Part shown: positions 15,347 to 20,862 of the stretch, one piece after another | How the letters are laid out: each line of letters begins with the position of its first letter | How positions within the stretch are numbered: the first letter of the stretch is position 1 | From: Candidatus Calescibacterium sp. | Lineage (GTDB): Bacteria > Calescibacteriota > Calescibacteriia > Calescibacteriales > Calescibacteriaceae | Direction: 5' to 3' | DNA: 20,862 nucleotides | NCBI GenBank assembly: GCA_025060505.1 | Contig: JANXBU010000023.1 | Location: 1-20,862, forward strand | Position numbers and translations under genes: made by a program | Notes under the pieces: generated by a model | Seen by the model: the letters and a program-made list of their open reading frames with translations, nothing else | Told to the model about the DNA's origin: nothing | Databases searched by the model: none

Positions 15347-15454
15347 GTGAAGGATGTTTCAAAGTTTTATAAATCACAAAAATCTGATTTTTACAAAAAT
15401 TTTGGGGCTTTGTTTATCATTTTGATAATTTTTATTTTCTGCGGAGGAGAATAA
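15347..15454 (+). CDS. Short membrane sORF (35 codons) coupled to rplJ
   Basis: A GTG start at 15347 is preceded by AGGAG (15336-15340) at six bases spacing. The 35-residue product has a charged N-terminal half (MKDVSKFYKSQKSDFYK) and one hydrophobic segment (FGALFIILIIFIFC) ending CGGE. Its TAA stop at 15452-15454 is followed by a single base and then the rplJ ATG, and the rplJ Shine-Dalgarno (GGAGGAG) lies inside its last codons, so translation of the two is almost certainly coupled. The position resembles that of secE near ribosomal stalk genes, and the charged-then-single-helix plan is similar, but it is far too short and lacks SecE's conserved motifs, so I do not call it secE. It could be a small membrane protein or a leader controlling rplJ. 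Confidence 0.5.
   Translation: MKDVSKFYKSQKSDFYKNFGALFIILIIFIFCGGE
15443..15449 (+). promoter_or_regulatory. Shine-Dalgarno of rplJ within the upstream sORF
   Basis: GGAGGAG sits six bases before the rplJ ATG and inside the last codons of the 35-codon sORF, so ribosomes reading the sORF would pass over or expose it. Confidence 0.7.
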
Positions 15455-15455
15455 C

Positions 15456-15953
15456 ATGATAACAAAAAAAGGGAAGGAATGGAAGAAAAAGAAGTTTCAA
15501 GCTTTTGAGGATTTGGTTAAGAGCAACAAGTATTTCTTATTCTTCAATTTCAATGAGTTGGATATACCAGCATTTGTAGCAATCAAAAAGAAGATGCGAG
15601 AGTTGGAAAATCAGGTGATGATAGCAAAGAATGTTTTTATCAAGATGCTTATGAATGTGAAATTTGAAGAACCAATTGCTGTTGTAGCTGTTAAGAAAGA
15701 TCCAATAAAAACTCTCAAAGAGCTTATAAAGGTATTGGATAAGGAGAAGGTCAGGGGCTCACTTATAGGCAACAGATTTTATAGCAAAGAAGCAACGCTT
15801 GAGCTTTCAAAGTCGCCAGATTCAGACGAGCTCAGAGGCATGGTTTTGGGGAGCCTTTACGGTATGCTCTACAGACTAGTTTCTTCTTTGCAGTGGTATC
15901 CGGGAGCTCTTATAAATATTTTGAACACCAAATCAAAACAGGGACAGCAATAA
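15456..15953 (+). CDS. rplJ: 50S ribosomal protein L10
   Basis: L10 anchors L7/L12 dimers to the ribosomal stalk. The 165-residue sequence is diverged but keeps the family plan: an N-terminal helix KKKFQAFEDLVKSNKYFLFFNFNEL, a central RNA-binding region (AIKKKMRELENQVMIAKNVFIKMLM), the EEPIAVVAVKKDPIKTLKEL strand-helix, the GNRFYSKEATLELSKSPDSDELRGMVLGSLYG segment, and a terminal helix that would bind L7/L12 (LVSSLQWYPGALINILNTK). It has a strong Shine-Dalgarno and a start one base after the sORF stop. The usual downstream rplL is absent; tsf follows 25 bases later. The classic rplJ autoregulatory leader, in which L10 binds its own mRNA, was not recognisable here. The call rests on overall pattern more than single residues. 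Confidence 0.9.
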   Translation: MITKKGKEWKKKKFQAFEDLVKSNKYFLFFNFNELDIPAFVAIKKKMRELENQVMIAKNVFIKMLMNVKFEEPIAVVAVKKDPIKTLKELIKVLDKEKVRGSLIGNRFYSKEATLELSKSPDSDELRGMVLGSLYGMLYRLVSSLQWYPGALINILNTKSKQGQQ

Positions 15954-15960
15954 ATTAAAC

Positions 15961-15969
15961 GGAAGGGAG
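15961..15969 (+). promoter_or_regulatory. Shine-Dalgarno of tsf
   Basis: GGAAGGGAG ends nine bases before the tsf ATG and lies in the 25-base gap after rplJ. Confidence 0.6.
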
Positions 15970-15978
15970 AATTTAGCT

Positions 15979-16581
15979 ATGGCAGACAAAGACATAATGT
16001 CAAAAATAAAGGAACTGAAAGAGGCAACTGGAGCCGGAGTTGCTGAGTGCAAGGCTGCTATTGAAGAGGCAAACGGTGATTTTGAGAAAGCTATTGAGAT
16101 TCTGAGAAAAAAAGGTATCGCAAAAGCAGAAAAAAGGCTCAGCAGAACAGCAAAAGAGGGTATAGTCGAATCCTATATACACATAGGAGGTAGAATAGGT
16201 GTTCTTGTTGAGCTCAACTGTGAAACAGATTTCGTTGCGAGAAATGATGAGTTCAAAAAGTTGGCGCATGAAATAGCTATGCAGATTGCCGCTATGTCTC
16301 CAAGATGGGTCAAAAGGGAGGATGTTCCAGAAGAAGTTCTCAAAAAAGAATATGAAATATATTTCGAACAGAGTAAATCAGAAGGAAAACCCGATAACAT
16401 TGCGGACAAAATAGCAAAAGGAAAAATTGAGAAGTTCTTTGAAGAAAACTGCTTGTATGAGCAAACTTGGATAAGAGACGGAAAAACGAAAATTCAAGAT
16501 TTTATCAAACTCGCGATATCAAAGTTCGGAGAAAATATTTCTGTAAGAAGATTTTCAAGATTTGAGATTGGTAAAGATTAA
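15979..16581 (+). CDS. tsf: Translation elongation factor Ts
   Basis: EF-Ts is the GDP-exchange factor for EF-Tu. Residues 5-47 are the UBA-like N-terminal domain (IKELKEATGAGVAECKAAIEEANGDFEKAIEILRKKGI), and TDFVARN at 83-89 is the core motif that displaces the EF-Tu magnesium. The 200 residues correspond to the short form with a single core subdomain, as in Thermus-like and many thermophile proteins, versus about 280 in E. coli. The region after 130 ends with EENCLYEQTWIRDGKTKIQDF, the conserved dimer/core strand block. In most bacteria tsf follows rpsB; here it follows rplJ by 25 bases while rpsB is on the other strand about 4.6 kb away. A T-rich hairpin lies just after the stop. Confidence 0.97.
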   Translation: MADKDIMSKIKELKEATGAGVAECKAAIEEANGDFEKAIEILRKKGIAKAEKRLSRTAKEGIVESYIHIGGRIGVLVELNCETDFVARNDEFKKLAHEIAMQIAAMSPRWVKREDVPEEVLKKEYEIYFEQSKSEGKPDNIADKIAKGKIEKFFEENCLYEQTWIRDGKTKIQDFIKLAISKFGENISVRRFSRFEIGKD

Positions 16582-16591
16582 TAATTATTTT

Positions 16592-16618
16592 AATCAATTT
16601 TGATTTTCTTTATTGTTT
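16592..16618 (+). terminator. Possible AT-rich terminator after tsf
   Basis: AATCAA-TT-TTGATT is a perfect 14-base palindrome eleven bases after the tsf stop, followed by a T-rich run. The stem has little G+C, so intrinsic termination is only a suggestion. Confidence 0.3.
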
Positions 16619-16672
16619 TAGTTTTTTGTTTATAATTCAATTGGCATATGTGTCAATTAGAAGAGCTCTGCT

Positions 16673-16709
16673 TAGGAAAAGAGGGTTAAGGAAAGAGGGG
16701 TAGGGAGGA
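16673..16709 (+). promoter_or_regulatory. Purine-rich leader with several SD-like runs
   Basis: Directly before the oxoamine synthase start the sequence is nearly pure purine on the plus strand, with three imperfect copies of a GGAAAAGAGGG-like unit ending in GGGAGG (16703-16708), 13 bases from the ATG. It may offer repeated ribosome-binding sites, or G-tracts able to fold. A TATAAT at 16631-16636 is a possible -10 box for this gene, but no good -35 is spaced correctly. Confidence 0.45.
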
Positions 16710-16721
16710 AAACTTTGTCAG

Positions 16722-17984
16722 ATGGTATCTGATGGAAACGAAATCTTGGAAATACTTTCATCTGAAATAAAGGGTAGATTCGGTGTTTTCAGAATAAAGT
16801 CTCCGGATATATTTGAGAAGTGTAGAAGATTCAATTTAGCAGATAAAGCTCGTGAGCTTGGACTTTACCCATATTTCCTTGAATTTGAGAAGAACGAGGG
16901 TCCGATTGCATACATAAATGGTGAGAAAAAAATAATGCTTGGGTCAAACAACTATCTTGGTCTGACGCATCATCCAAGAGTAAAAGAGGAAGTGATAAGT
17001 GCGGTGAAGGAATACGGAACAAGTGCAACTGGGTCAAGATTTCTGAACGGAACTCTGAAGCTTCACCTTGAACTTGAAGAGGAGCTTGCAGAGTTTGTCA
17101 AAAAAGAAAAAGCTTTGGTTTTTTCTACTGGATACCAAACCAATATAGGTATACTTTCCGCTCTGCTTGGTCCGAACGATTACATAATTTGTGACTCAAA
17201 ATGCCATGCTTCAATAATAGATGCAATTCAGCTTGGACTTGCAAAGAAAGTGAATTTCAGACATAATGATGTTTCTTCTCTTGAAGAAGTTTTGAAGTCT
17301 ATTGAATCAGATAAGGGTAAGCTCATTGTTGTTGATGGAGTTTATTCTATGGATGGAGACATAGCTCCTCTTCCTGAGATATACGAGGTTGCTCAAAAGT
17401 ATCAAGCAAGAATTTTTGTAGATGACGCACACGGGCTAGGTGTTCTGGGATACGGTGGAAGAGGAACAGCAAACAGCTTTGATATGGATGATAGGGTGGA
17501 TCTCATAATGGGAACATTTTCTAAATCTTTTGCATCAATTGGTGGATTTGTTGCGGGAGATAGATATGTTGTAGATTTTATTCAGCATTTTGGTAGGTCT
17601 ATAATTTTTTCAGCAGCTCTTCCTCCTCCCGCTCTGGCTGCTGTAAGAGCATCTTTGCACCTGATGAAGGAAAATCCCCAGATGGCAGAGGAACTTCGCA
17701 AGAAAGGAGAAAAATACAGAAACGAGCTCAAAAGTATAGGACTTGACACCGGAAACTCCCAAACCCCGATTGTTCCAATTATACTCAGGGATGAAGTTAT
17801 GACTATACTTTTCTGGAAAAGACTATTTGATGAGGGAGTCTATACAAACTGTGTGATACCACCAGCGGTCCCGCAAGGACAATCTCTGCTGAGAACCTCA
17901 GTTATGCTTACTCATGAAGATAGTCAGCTTGAATTTGCTGTTGAGAAGATACATAAGGTTGCAAAAGAACTAGGAGTTGTGTGA
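16722..17984 (+). CDS. Alpha-oxoamine synthase (2-amino-3-ketobutyrate CoA ligase / serine palmitoyltransferase-like)
   Basis: This 420-residue PLP enzyme condenses an amino acid with an acyl thioester and releases CO2 or acetyl-CoA, depending on subtype. Family landmarks are LGSNNYLGLTHHPRVKE (near 73-89), GTSATGSRFLNGTLKLHLELEEELAEF, H162 (cofactor stacking), DGVYSMDGDIAPLPEI, DDAHGLGVLG (234-243) and the Schiff-base lysine K268 in GTFSKSFASIGGF. Compared with KBL and AONS there is an extra N-terminal part (about 1-60) containing FEKCRRFNLADKARELGLYPYF, a feature of a subgroup often annotated as serine-palmitoyltransferase-like and working with acyl-ACP or acyl-CoA. The exact substrates cannot be fixed here: threonine breakdown, biotin and sphingoid-base synthesis all remain possible. 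No tdh, bio or acyl-carrier gene is adjacent. Start is ATG at 16722, the only in-frame choice near the purine-rich leader. Confidence 0.87.
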   Translation: MVSDGNEILEILSSEIKGRFGVFRIKSPDIFEKCRRFNLADKARELGLYPYFLEFEKNEGPIAYINGEKKIMLGSNNYLGLTHHPRVKEEVISAVKEYGTSATGSRFLNGTLKLHLELEEELAEFVKKEKALVFSTGYQTNIGILSALLGPNDYIICDSKCHASIIDAIQLGLAKKVNFRHNDVSSLEEVLKSIESDKGKLIVVDGVYSMDGDIAPLPEIYEVAQKYQARIFVDDAHGLGVLGYGGRGTANSFDMDDRVDLIMGTFSKSFASIGGFVAGDRYVVDFIQHFGRSIIFSAALPPPALAAVRASLHLMKENPQMAEELRKKGEKYRNELKSIGLDTGNSQTPIVPIILRDEVMTILFWKRLFDEGVYTNCVIPPAVPQGQSLLRTSVMLTHEDSQLEFAVEKIHKVAKELGVV

Positions 17985-18024
17985 TTCAAATGAATCCAAC
18001 AAATTCAAAAGAATCCAACAAATT
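17984..18024 (+). repeat. Two-copy 19-bp tandem repeat with internal hairpins
   Basis: Two adjacent 19-base copies (17984-18002 and 18003-18021), differing at one base, begin at the oxoamine synthase stop codon and are followed by the first three bases of a third. Each copy contains ATTC-AAAW-GAAT, a small perfect stem-loop. The second copy includes GAATCCAACAAATT, found identically in the first. It could be a 3'-end structure or a remnant of insertion; function is unknown. Confidence 0.65.
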
Positions 18025-18078
18025 TTAATCAGCCTTTAATTTCCTTGAGGAATACTTCTCTCCTTTACTGAATATTTC

Positions 18079-18108
18079 TTGTTGTTCGTTTGAAAAATAT
18101 CATATACT
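18079..18108 (+). promoter_or_regulatory. Candidate sigma-70-type promoter for the Rpn-like gene
   Basis: TTGTTG (18079-18084) and TATACT (18103-18108) are separated by 18 bases and would start transcription about 12 bases before the ATG at 18127. No Shine-Dalgarno is seen in that short leader. AT-rich DNA makes such matches common, so this is tentative. Confidence 0.35.
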
Positions 18109-18126
18109 GCATCAAAAATATAGAAA

Positions 18127-19131
18127 ATGAGATATGACTCTGCAATAAAAACAACATTTGAGAAAGTGGCTCTTGGTGTTCTGAGAGTTCTTGGATACGA
18201 AGTTGTTGAGATAAAGCCGATACCGCAAGAGATGCAGGTTGGTAAGCTTGTAGCCGATTTTCTTGCAATCGTCAAACTCAAAGATGGAACCGAGTTCATT
18301 CTGCATGTGGAGTTTCAGACAAGAAACGATCCAGATATGCCAAAGAGGATGTTAAGGTATTTTTCCATTATATTTTCAGGGCACAATCTTCCAATAAGGC
18401 AGATTGTGATTTACTTGGGAAATGAAGAGCTAACAATGAGCAACAAAATAGACATGAAAAGTGGTGGTACATCTATTTCTTATGAATATGAAATAATAGA
18501 TCTCAAAGAAGTTCAGGCCGAAAAATTTTTGGAGTCAGAGGCTCCAGATGTGTATTTACTTGCAATACTCGGTAGAACTGAAGACATATCAGAAGTTGTG
18601 AGAAAGATAATATCAAGGCTCAGAGAAAGTTTTGAGAAAAGGGAGATAAGCAAACATGATTTGTTAGAATATATAAATAGGTTAGGAGTATTTGCAGAGC
18701 TCAGAGACATAAGAGAAGATTTGAGGAAGGAGGTACAAAAAGCAGTGATAGATATAGACATAACTAAAACTTGGCTCTACCAAGAAGGACTTGAGAAAGG
18801 AATAAAAGAGGGATTAGAAAAAGGAATGCAAAGAGGGATACAAAAAGGGATACAAAAAGGGATACAGCAGGGAAGAAAAGAAGGAATAAGAGAAGGTATG
18901 AAGAAAGGATTAGAGAAGGCGTTGAAGGAAACTATACTCTCTGTTGTAAAGTTCAAGTTTGGTAGAGCATCTTCGTTAATTAGAAAAGGTGTGATGCGAA
19001 TTGATGATATTGATAAGCTCAGATCTTTGAGAGATGAGGCATTGAGGGCAAGAACTCTGAAGGAATTTGAGAAGAAACTCAGATCTACAAATCATATCAA
19101 ATTAAAGTATAAAAATGTCAAAAGGTTATGA
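18127..19131 (+). CDS. Rpn/PD-(D/E)XK nuclease transposase-like protein with Gly-rich repeat
   Basis: The 334-residue product matches the Rpn (recombination-promoting nuclease) / putative transposase group of PD-(D/E)XK proteins. The N-terminal nuclease fold shows D44 in LVADFLAI and the E-x-Q pair E62/Q64 in LHVEFQTRND, the acidic metal site typical of this group. A helical middle part (about 120-215) leads to a tetrapeptide repeat at 218-265 of the form xxxG (GLEKGIKEGLEKGMQRG and so on), and the C-terminus (about 267-325) resembles DUF4351: VVKFKFGR followed by IDDIDKLRSLRDEALRARTLKEFEKKL. Such genes spread widely in some genomes without terminal inverted repeats; none is seen here. In E. 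coli, Rpn proteins nick DNA and stimulate RecA-independent recombination. The last 14 bases overlap the convergent phosphatase gene. Confidence 0.82.
   Translation: MRYDSAIKTTFEKVALGVLRVLGYEVVEIKPIPQEMQVGKLVADFLAIVKLKDGTEFILHVEFQTRNDPDMPKRMLRYFSIIFSGHNLPIRQIVIYLGNEELTMSNKIDMKSGGTSISYEYEIIDLKEVQAEKFLESEAPDVYLLAILGRTEDISEVVRKIISRLRESFEKREISKHDLLEYINRLGVFAELRDIREDLRKEVQKAVIDIDITKTWLYQEGLEKGIKEGLEKGMQRGIQKGIQKGIQQGRKEGIREGMKKGLEKALKETILSVVKFKFGRASSLIRKGVMRIDDIDKLRSLRDEALRARTLKEFEKKLRSTNHIKLKYKNVKRL
18835..18870 (+). repeat. 12-bp tandem repeat inside the Rpn-like gene
   Basis: GGGATACAAAAA occurs twice in succession and a third, altered copy (GGGATACAGCAG) follows. Each unit encodes a GIQK-type tetrapeptide, so slippage would lengthen or shorten the protein in frame. 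Confidence 0.8.
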
Positions 19132-19867
19132 CAACCAGAGTTTTATCATCCCAGGTATACTCGTTCACTTTCTGGGAACTGAGGAGTTTTCTTATCTCAT
19201 CGGTGCATTCTTCCGGATTTTTGTTGTTTTTTAAGCAATAGAAGATTGGTCTGAAGAACTCTTCAAGTGGTACTGATATACCGTTATTTTCCTTTTTTAA
19301 TGCTACGGGCTGGCATCCATCTGTTATTATGGCGATGAATTTGAAGTTCTTTTTGAATTTGTAAAAGTGCATGTAATCATACCAATTTTTCACTGTGATT
19401 GGTGCGACCTTGTATTTTGATTCGGATTCCTCCGGTAATGACAGAATCTCAAGTTTATCTGATTCAGCCAATACTGCTCCGTCTCCAATGTGTGCTATCA
19501 TAACTTCTTTTTGTTTGTCATCAGTTTCATAGGCAACCACAACAATCAAGGTTGTAGCTAAGTTCTGGAAATCTTCTTGTGTGTCTTCAGCCATCTTTTT
19601 TAGCTTTTCACGCGCAAACATTATGACCTCCTTGATATCTCCCTCTTCTATTCTTTGTTTTTTCAAATCAATCTGTTCAAGGTGTTCTAACACTTCGTTT
19701 ACTATAAATCTGGCTCCAATATCGCTTTTTGGTGCGCTACCGACTCCATCTGCTACAGCCACTATGGCTTTCCCATTTGCGGTCACCTTATATTTGCAAG
19801 CATCCTGACAAGGCAGTCCCGAATTCAGATGCGAAACACCTATTACAGATGTTCCAACAATGGTCAT
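19118..19867 (-). CDS. PP2C-family protein phosphatase (stand-alone)
   Basis: The 249-residue protein belongs to the PP2C-like phosphatases often found next to von Willebrand A and serine/threonine kinase genes. Metal-binding aspartates are in GLPCQDACKYK (D22), VAVADGVGSAPKSDIGARF (D40, D49), IAHIGDGAVLA (D129), IITDGCQPVAL (D183) and the terminal WDDKTLVVI pair (D240, D241). The family's GxSVIGxSHxxxGxPxQD opening is complete. I chose the ATG at 19867 over a TTG one codon earlier. No kinase, VWA or FHA gene is in the window, so its usual partner must be elsewhere or has been lost. It dephosphorylates Ser/Thr residues by family knowledge; the target is unknown. Its 3' end overlaps the convergent Rpn-like gene by 14 bases, with both stop codons inside the overlap. 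Confidence 0.88.
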   Translation of the reverse strand: MTIVGTSVIGVSHLNSGLPCQDACKYKVTANGKAIVAVADGVGSAPKSDIGARFIVNEVLEHLEQIDLKKQRIEEGDIKEVIMFAREKLKKMAEDTQEDFQNLATTLIVVVAYETDDKQKEVMIAHIGDGAVLAESDKLEILSLPEESESKYKVAPITVKNWYDYMHFYKFKKNFKFIAIITDGCQPVALKKENNGISVPLEEFFRPIFYCLKNNKNPEECTDEIRKLLSSQKVNEYTWDDKTLVVITF

Positions 19868-19961
19868 CAATTAACGGTAAAGAGAGCTAAAAGTTTTAAT
19901 AGATCTGCAAAATCTATGTTTTTTTCAGGACGTTTGCTAACTGGATTACTTCTAATTAGTT

Positions 19962-19975
19962 ACAAAAGATTTTGT
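19962..19975. repeat. Perfect 14-base palindrome between SDR and PP2C genes
   Basis: ACAAAAGATTTTGT is a perfect inverted repeat in the 124-base gap between the SDR gene and the PP2C gene on the minus strand. It lacks a following T-run on the minus strand, so it is not a convincing terminator; it might be an operator or chance. Confidence 0.35.
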
Positions 19976-19991
19976 TTCTACGTAAAGAAAA

Positions 19992-20861
19992 TTATCCTAT
20001 ATCTCCTTCTGGTTTTTGCAGGTATTCCTTTATTTCGTTAAGCATATCTATGTAGTCTTTGATGGAAAATCCACCTGATTTTGTTTTTCTGAACACAATT
20101 TTTGGCAATGACCATATGTGAAACTCCTCACCGAACACTCCAAAGATCTGTCCATTTATTTCTTTTGCGTAATCAGATATAAGGAAACATATCAAGTGAG
20201 CAACATACTCTGGTTTTGCTGATTTCATTTTTTGAGCAAACTCCTCACCTCTTTTTTTCAGAATGTCCTCTGGTATTGCTTGTGTCAAACGAGTCCAAGC
20301 TATTGGTGCTACGGAATTGACTCTTATTCCGTATCTTTCAAGCTCCTTGTATAGGGTTAAGGTAAATCCGATGAATCCAGCTTTTGCAGTGGAGTAGTTT
20401 GTTTGACCTATGTTCCCTCTGAGACCTGAGGGCGATGTTAGATTAACTATTGCGCCGTGAGTTTTGTTCTTTATCATCTCTGAGACAGCATACTTTGTGC
20501 ACAAAAAAGCACTCCGAAGATGTACTTTCATAACTTCATCCCACTTTTGAGTTTCCATTCTAACGAGTAGGGTGTCACGAGTTATTCCGGCATTATTAAC
20601 AAGTGCATCAACCTTCCCAAAGGCATTTTTTGCAAGCTCAATTATGTCTTTTGCTGAACTTTCTTCAGATACATCTCCTATGTAGGCTGTTGCGTTTCCT
20701 CCCTGATTTCTTATCTGCTCCAGAGTTTCAAGAGCAACATCTGGGTCAATATCGTTGACTACAACATAAGCTCCTTCACGAGCGGAAAGCAAAGCCACCT
20801 CTTTTCCTATACCGCGACCAGATCCTGTGACAACTACGACCTTCCCTTCAAGAAGTCCCAT
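19992..20861 (-). CDS. Short-chain dehydrogenase, MFE-2/17beta-HSD4-like
   Basis: This 289-residue NAD(P)-dependent oxidoreductase begins MGLLEGKVVVVTGSGRGIG, with the cofactor loop TGSGRGIG at 12-19, acidic N35-D-I-D after strand 2 (suggesting NAD preference), NNAG at 89-92, and the catalytic S143, Y156 and K160 (NYSTAK). The tetrad Asn is replaced by His in MKVHLRSAF (H114), as in MFE-2/17beta-HSD4 proteins, which also share the following APIAWTRLTQAIPEDIL segment, a KPEYVAHLICFL helix and the EINGQIFGVFG strand. Those proteins act on (3R)-hydroxyacyl-CoA in beta-oxidation, so a fatty-acyl substrate is likely but unproved. The C-terminal extension (about 250-289) is typical of that subgroup. 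The ATG is at 20861, one base from the window edge, so upstream partners are not visible; the gene appears complete. Confidence 0.88.
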   Translation of the reverse strand: MGLLEGKVVVVTGSGRGIGKEVALLSAREGAYVVVNDIDPDVALETLEQIRNQGGNATAYIGDVSEESSAKDIIELAKNAFGKVDALVNNAGITRDTLLVRMETQKWDEVMKVHLRSAFLCTKYAVSEMIKNKTHGAIVNLTSPSGLRGNIGQTNYSTAKAGFIGFTLTLYKELERYGIRVNSVAPIAWTRLTQAIPEDILKKRGEEFAQKMKSAKPEYVAHLICFLISDYAKEINGQIFGVFGEEFHIWSLPKIVFRKTKSGGFSIKDYIDMLNEIKEYLQKPEGDIG

Positions 20862-20862
20862 A

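Noticed and set aside
15347-15454. SecE, since a charged segment and single helix precede a ribosomal stalk gene
   Set aside because: At 35 residues it is much shorter than SecE and lacks the conserved WP-containing segment before the helix; only position and general plan agree.
17983-18002. T-arm-like GATTCAAATGAATC as a tRNA end or attachment site
   Set aside because: No acceptor stem, anticodon arm or D arm fits upstream, which is coding sequence of the oxoamine synthase; it is part of the 19-base tandem repeat.
18835-18870. CRISPR-like short repeats
   Set aside because: The 12-base units are contiguous, without spacers, and translate in frame within a coding region.
18127-19131. Insertion sequence boundaries around the Rpn-like gene
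   Set aside because: No matching terminal inverted repeats or target duplication found on the two sides; the gene overlaps its 3' neighbour.

Overview
This 20.9 kb stretch is bacterial chromosomal DNA, AT-rich overall (roughly mid-30s to low-40s % G+C in lines counted by hand), with dense, short-spaced genes on both strands. Codon use leans strongly to AGA for arginine and ATA for isoleucine, a pattern common in AT-rich thermophile lineages. A periplasmic TPR/PEGA-like protein, a lipobox-bearing kelch-type lipoprotein, an RND/MMPL exporter and a type IV-pilin-like protein point to a double-membrane (Gram-negative type) cell. I cannot name the phylum from the sequence. No gap between genes exceeds 300 bases. 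I see no tRNA, rRNA, CRISPR array or insertion sequence with terminal repeats.

Layout. 2-742 (+) is the C-terminal part of a T4 gp23-like major capsid protein cut by the window edge, the only viral gene here. 1010-2554 (-) is a YifB/ComM-type AAA+ ATPase. 2683-7674 (+) holds three envelope genes: a secreted TPR/PEGA-like protein, a kelch-like lipoprotein and a 12-helix RND/MMPL transporter. 7804-9728 (+) is rplK followed by mnmE. 9882-11410 (-) is rpsB coupled to cobS by a one-base stop/start overlap. 11447-11830 (+) is a prepilin-like gene whose start lies only 36 bases from the rpsB start. 11873-13771 (-) is a four-gene run: an unknown charged protein, a PilZ protein, a small CxxxCxC protein and an Nfu-type Fe-S scaffold. 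13953-16581 (+) is accC, an unlisted 35-codon membrane sORF, rplJ and tsf. 16722-17984 (+) is an alpha-oxoamine synthase (KBL/AONS/SPT-like) with a purine-rich leader. 18127-19131 (+) is an Rpn/PD-(D/E)XK transposase-like protein with a Gly-rich tetrapeptide repeat. 19118-19867 (-) is a PP2C-type phosphatase overlapping it tail to tail. 19992-20861 (-) is a short-chain dehydrogenase most like the MFE-2/17beta-HSD4 group.

How it fits together. Four translation genes (rplK, rpsB, rplJ, tsf) plus the tRNA-modification gene mnmE lie within 9 kb, but the classic operons are dismantled: rplK lacks rplA/nusG, rplJ lacks rplL, and rpsB and tsf, normally adjacent, are about 4.6 kb apart on opposite strands. 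Unrelated genes (cobS, accC, mnmE) have joined them. Operons of mixed function and broken ribosomal clusters are the main genomic peculiarity. The most interesting small-scale items are the coupled sORF before rplJ, the T4-like capsid gene beside an ordinary housekeeping gene, and the unknown/PilZ/Cys-motif/Nfu cassette. I found no clear defence, biosynthetic or other multi-gene accessory system.
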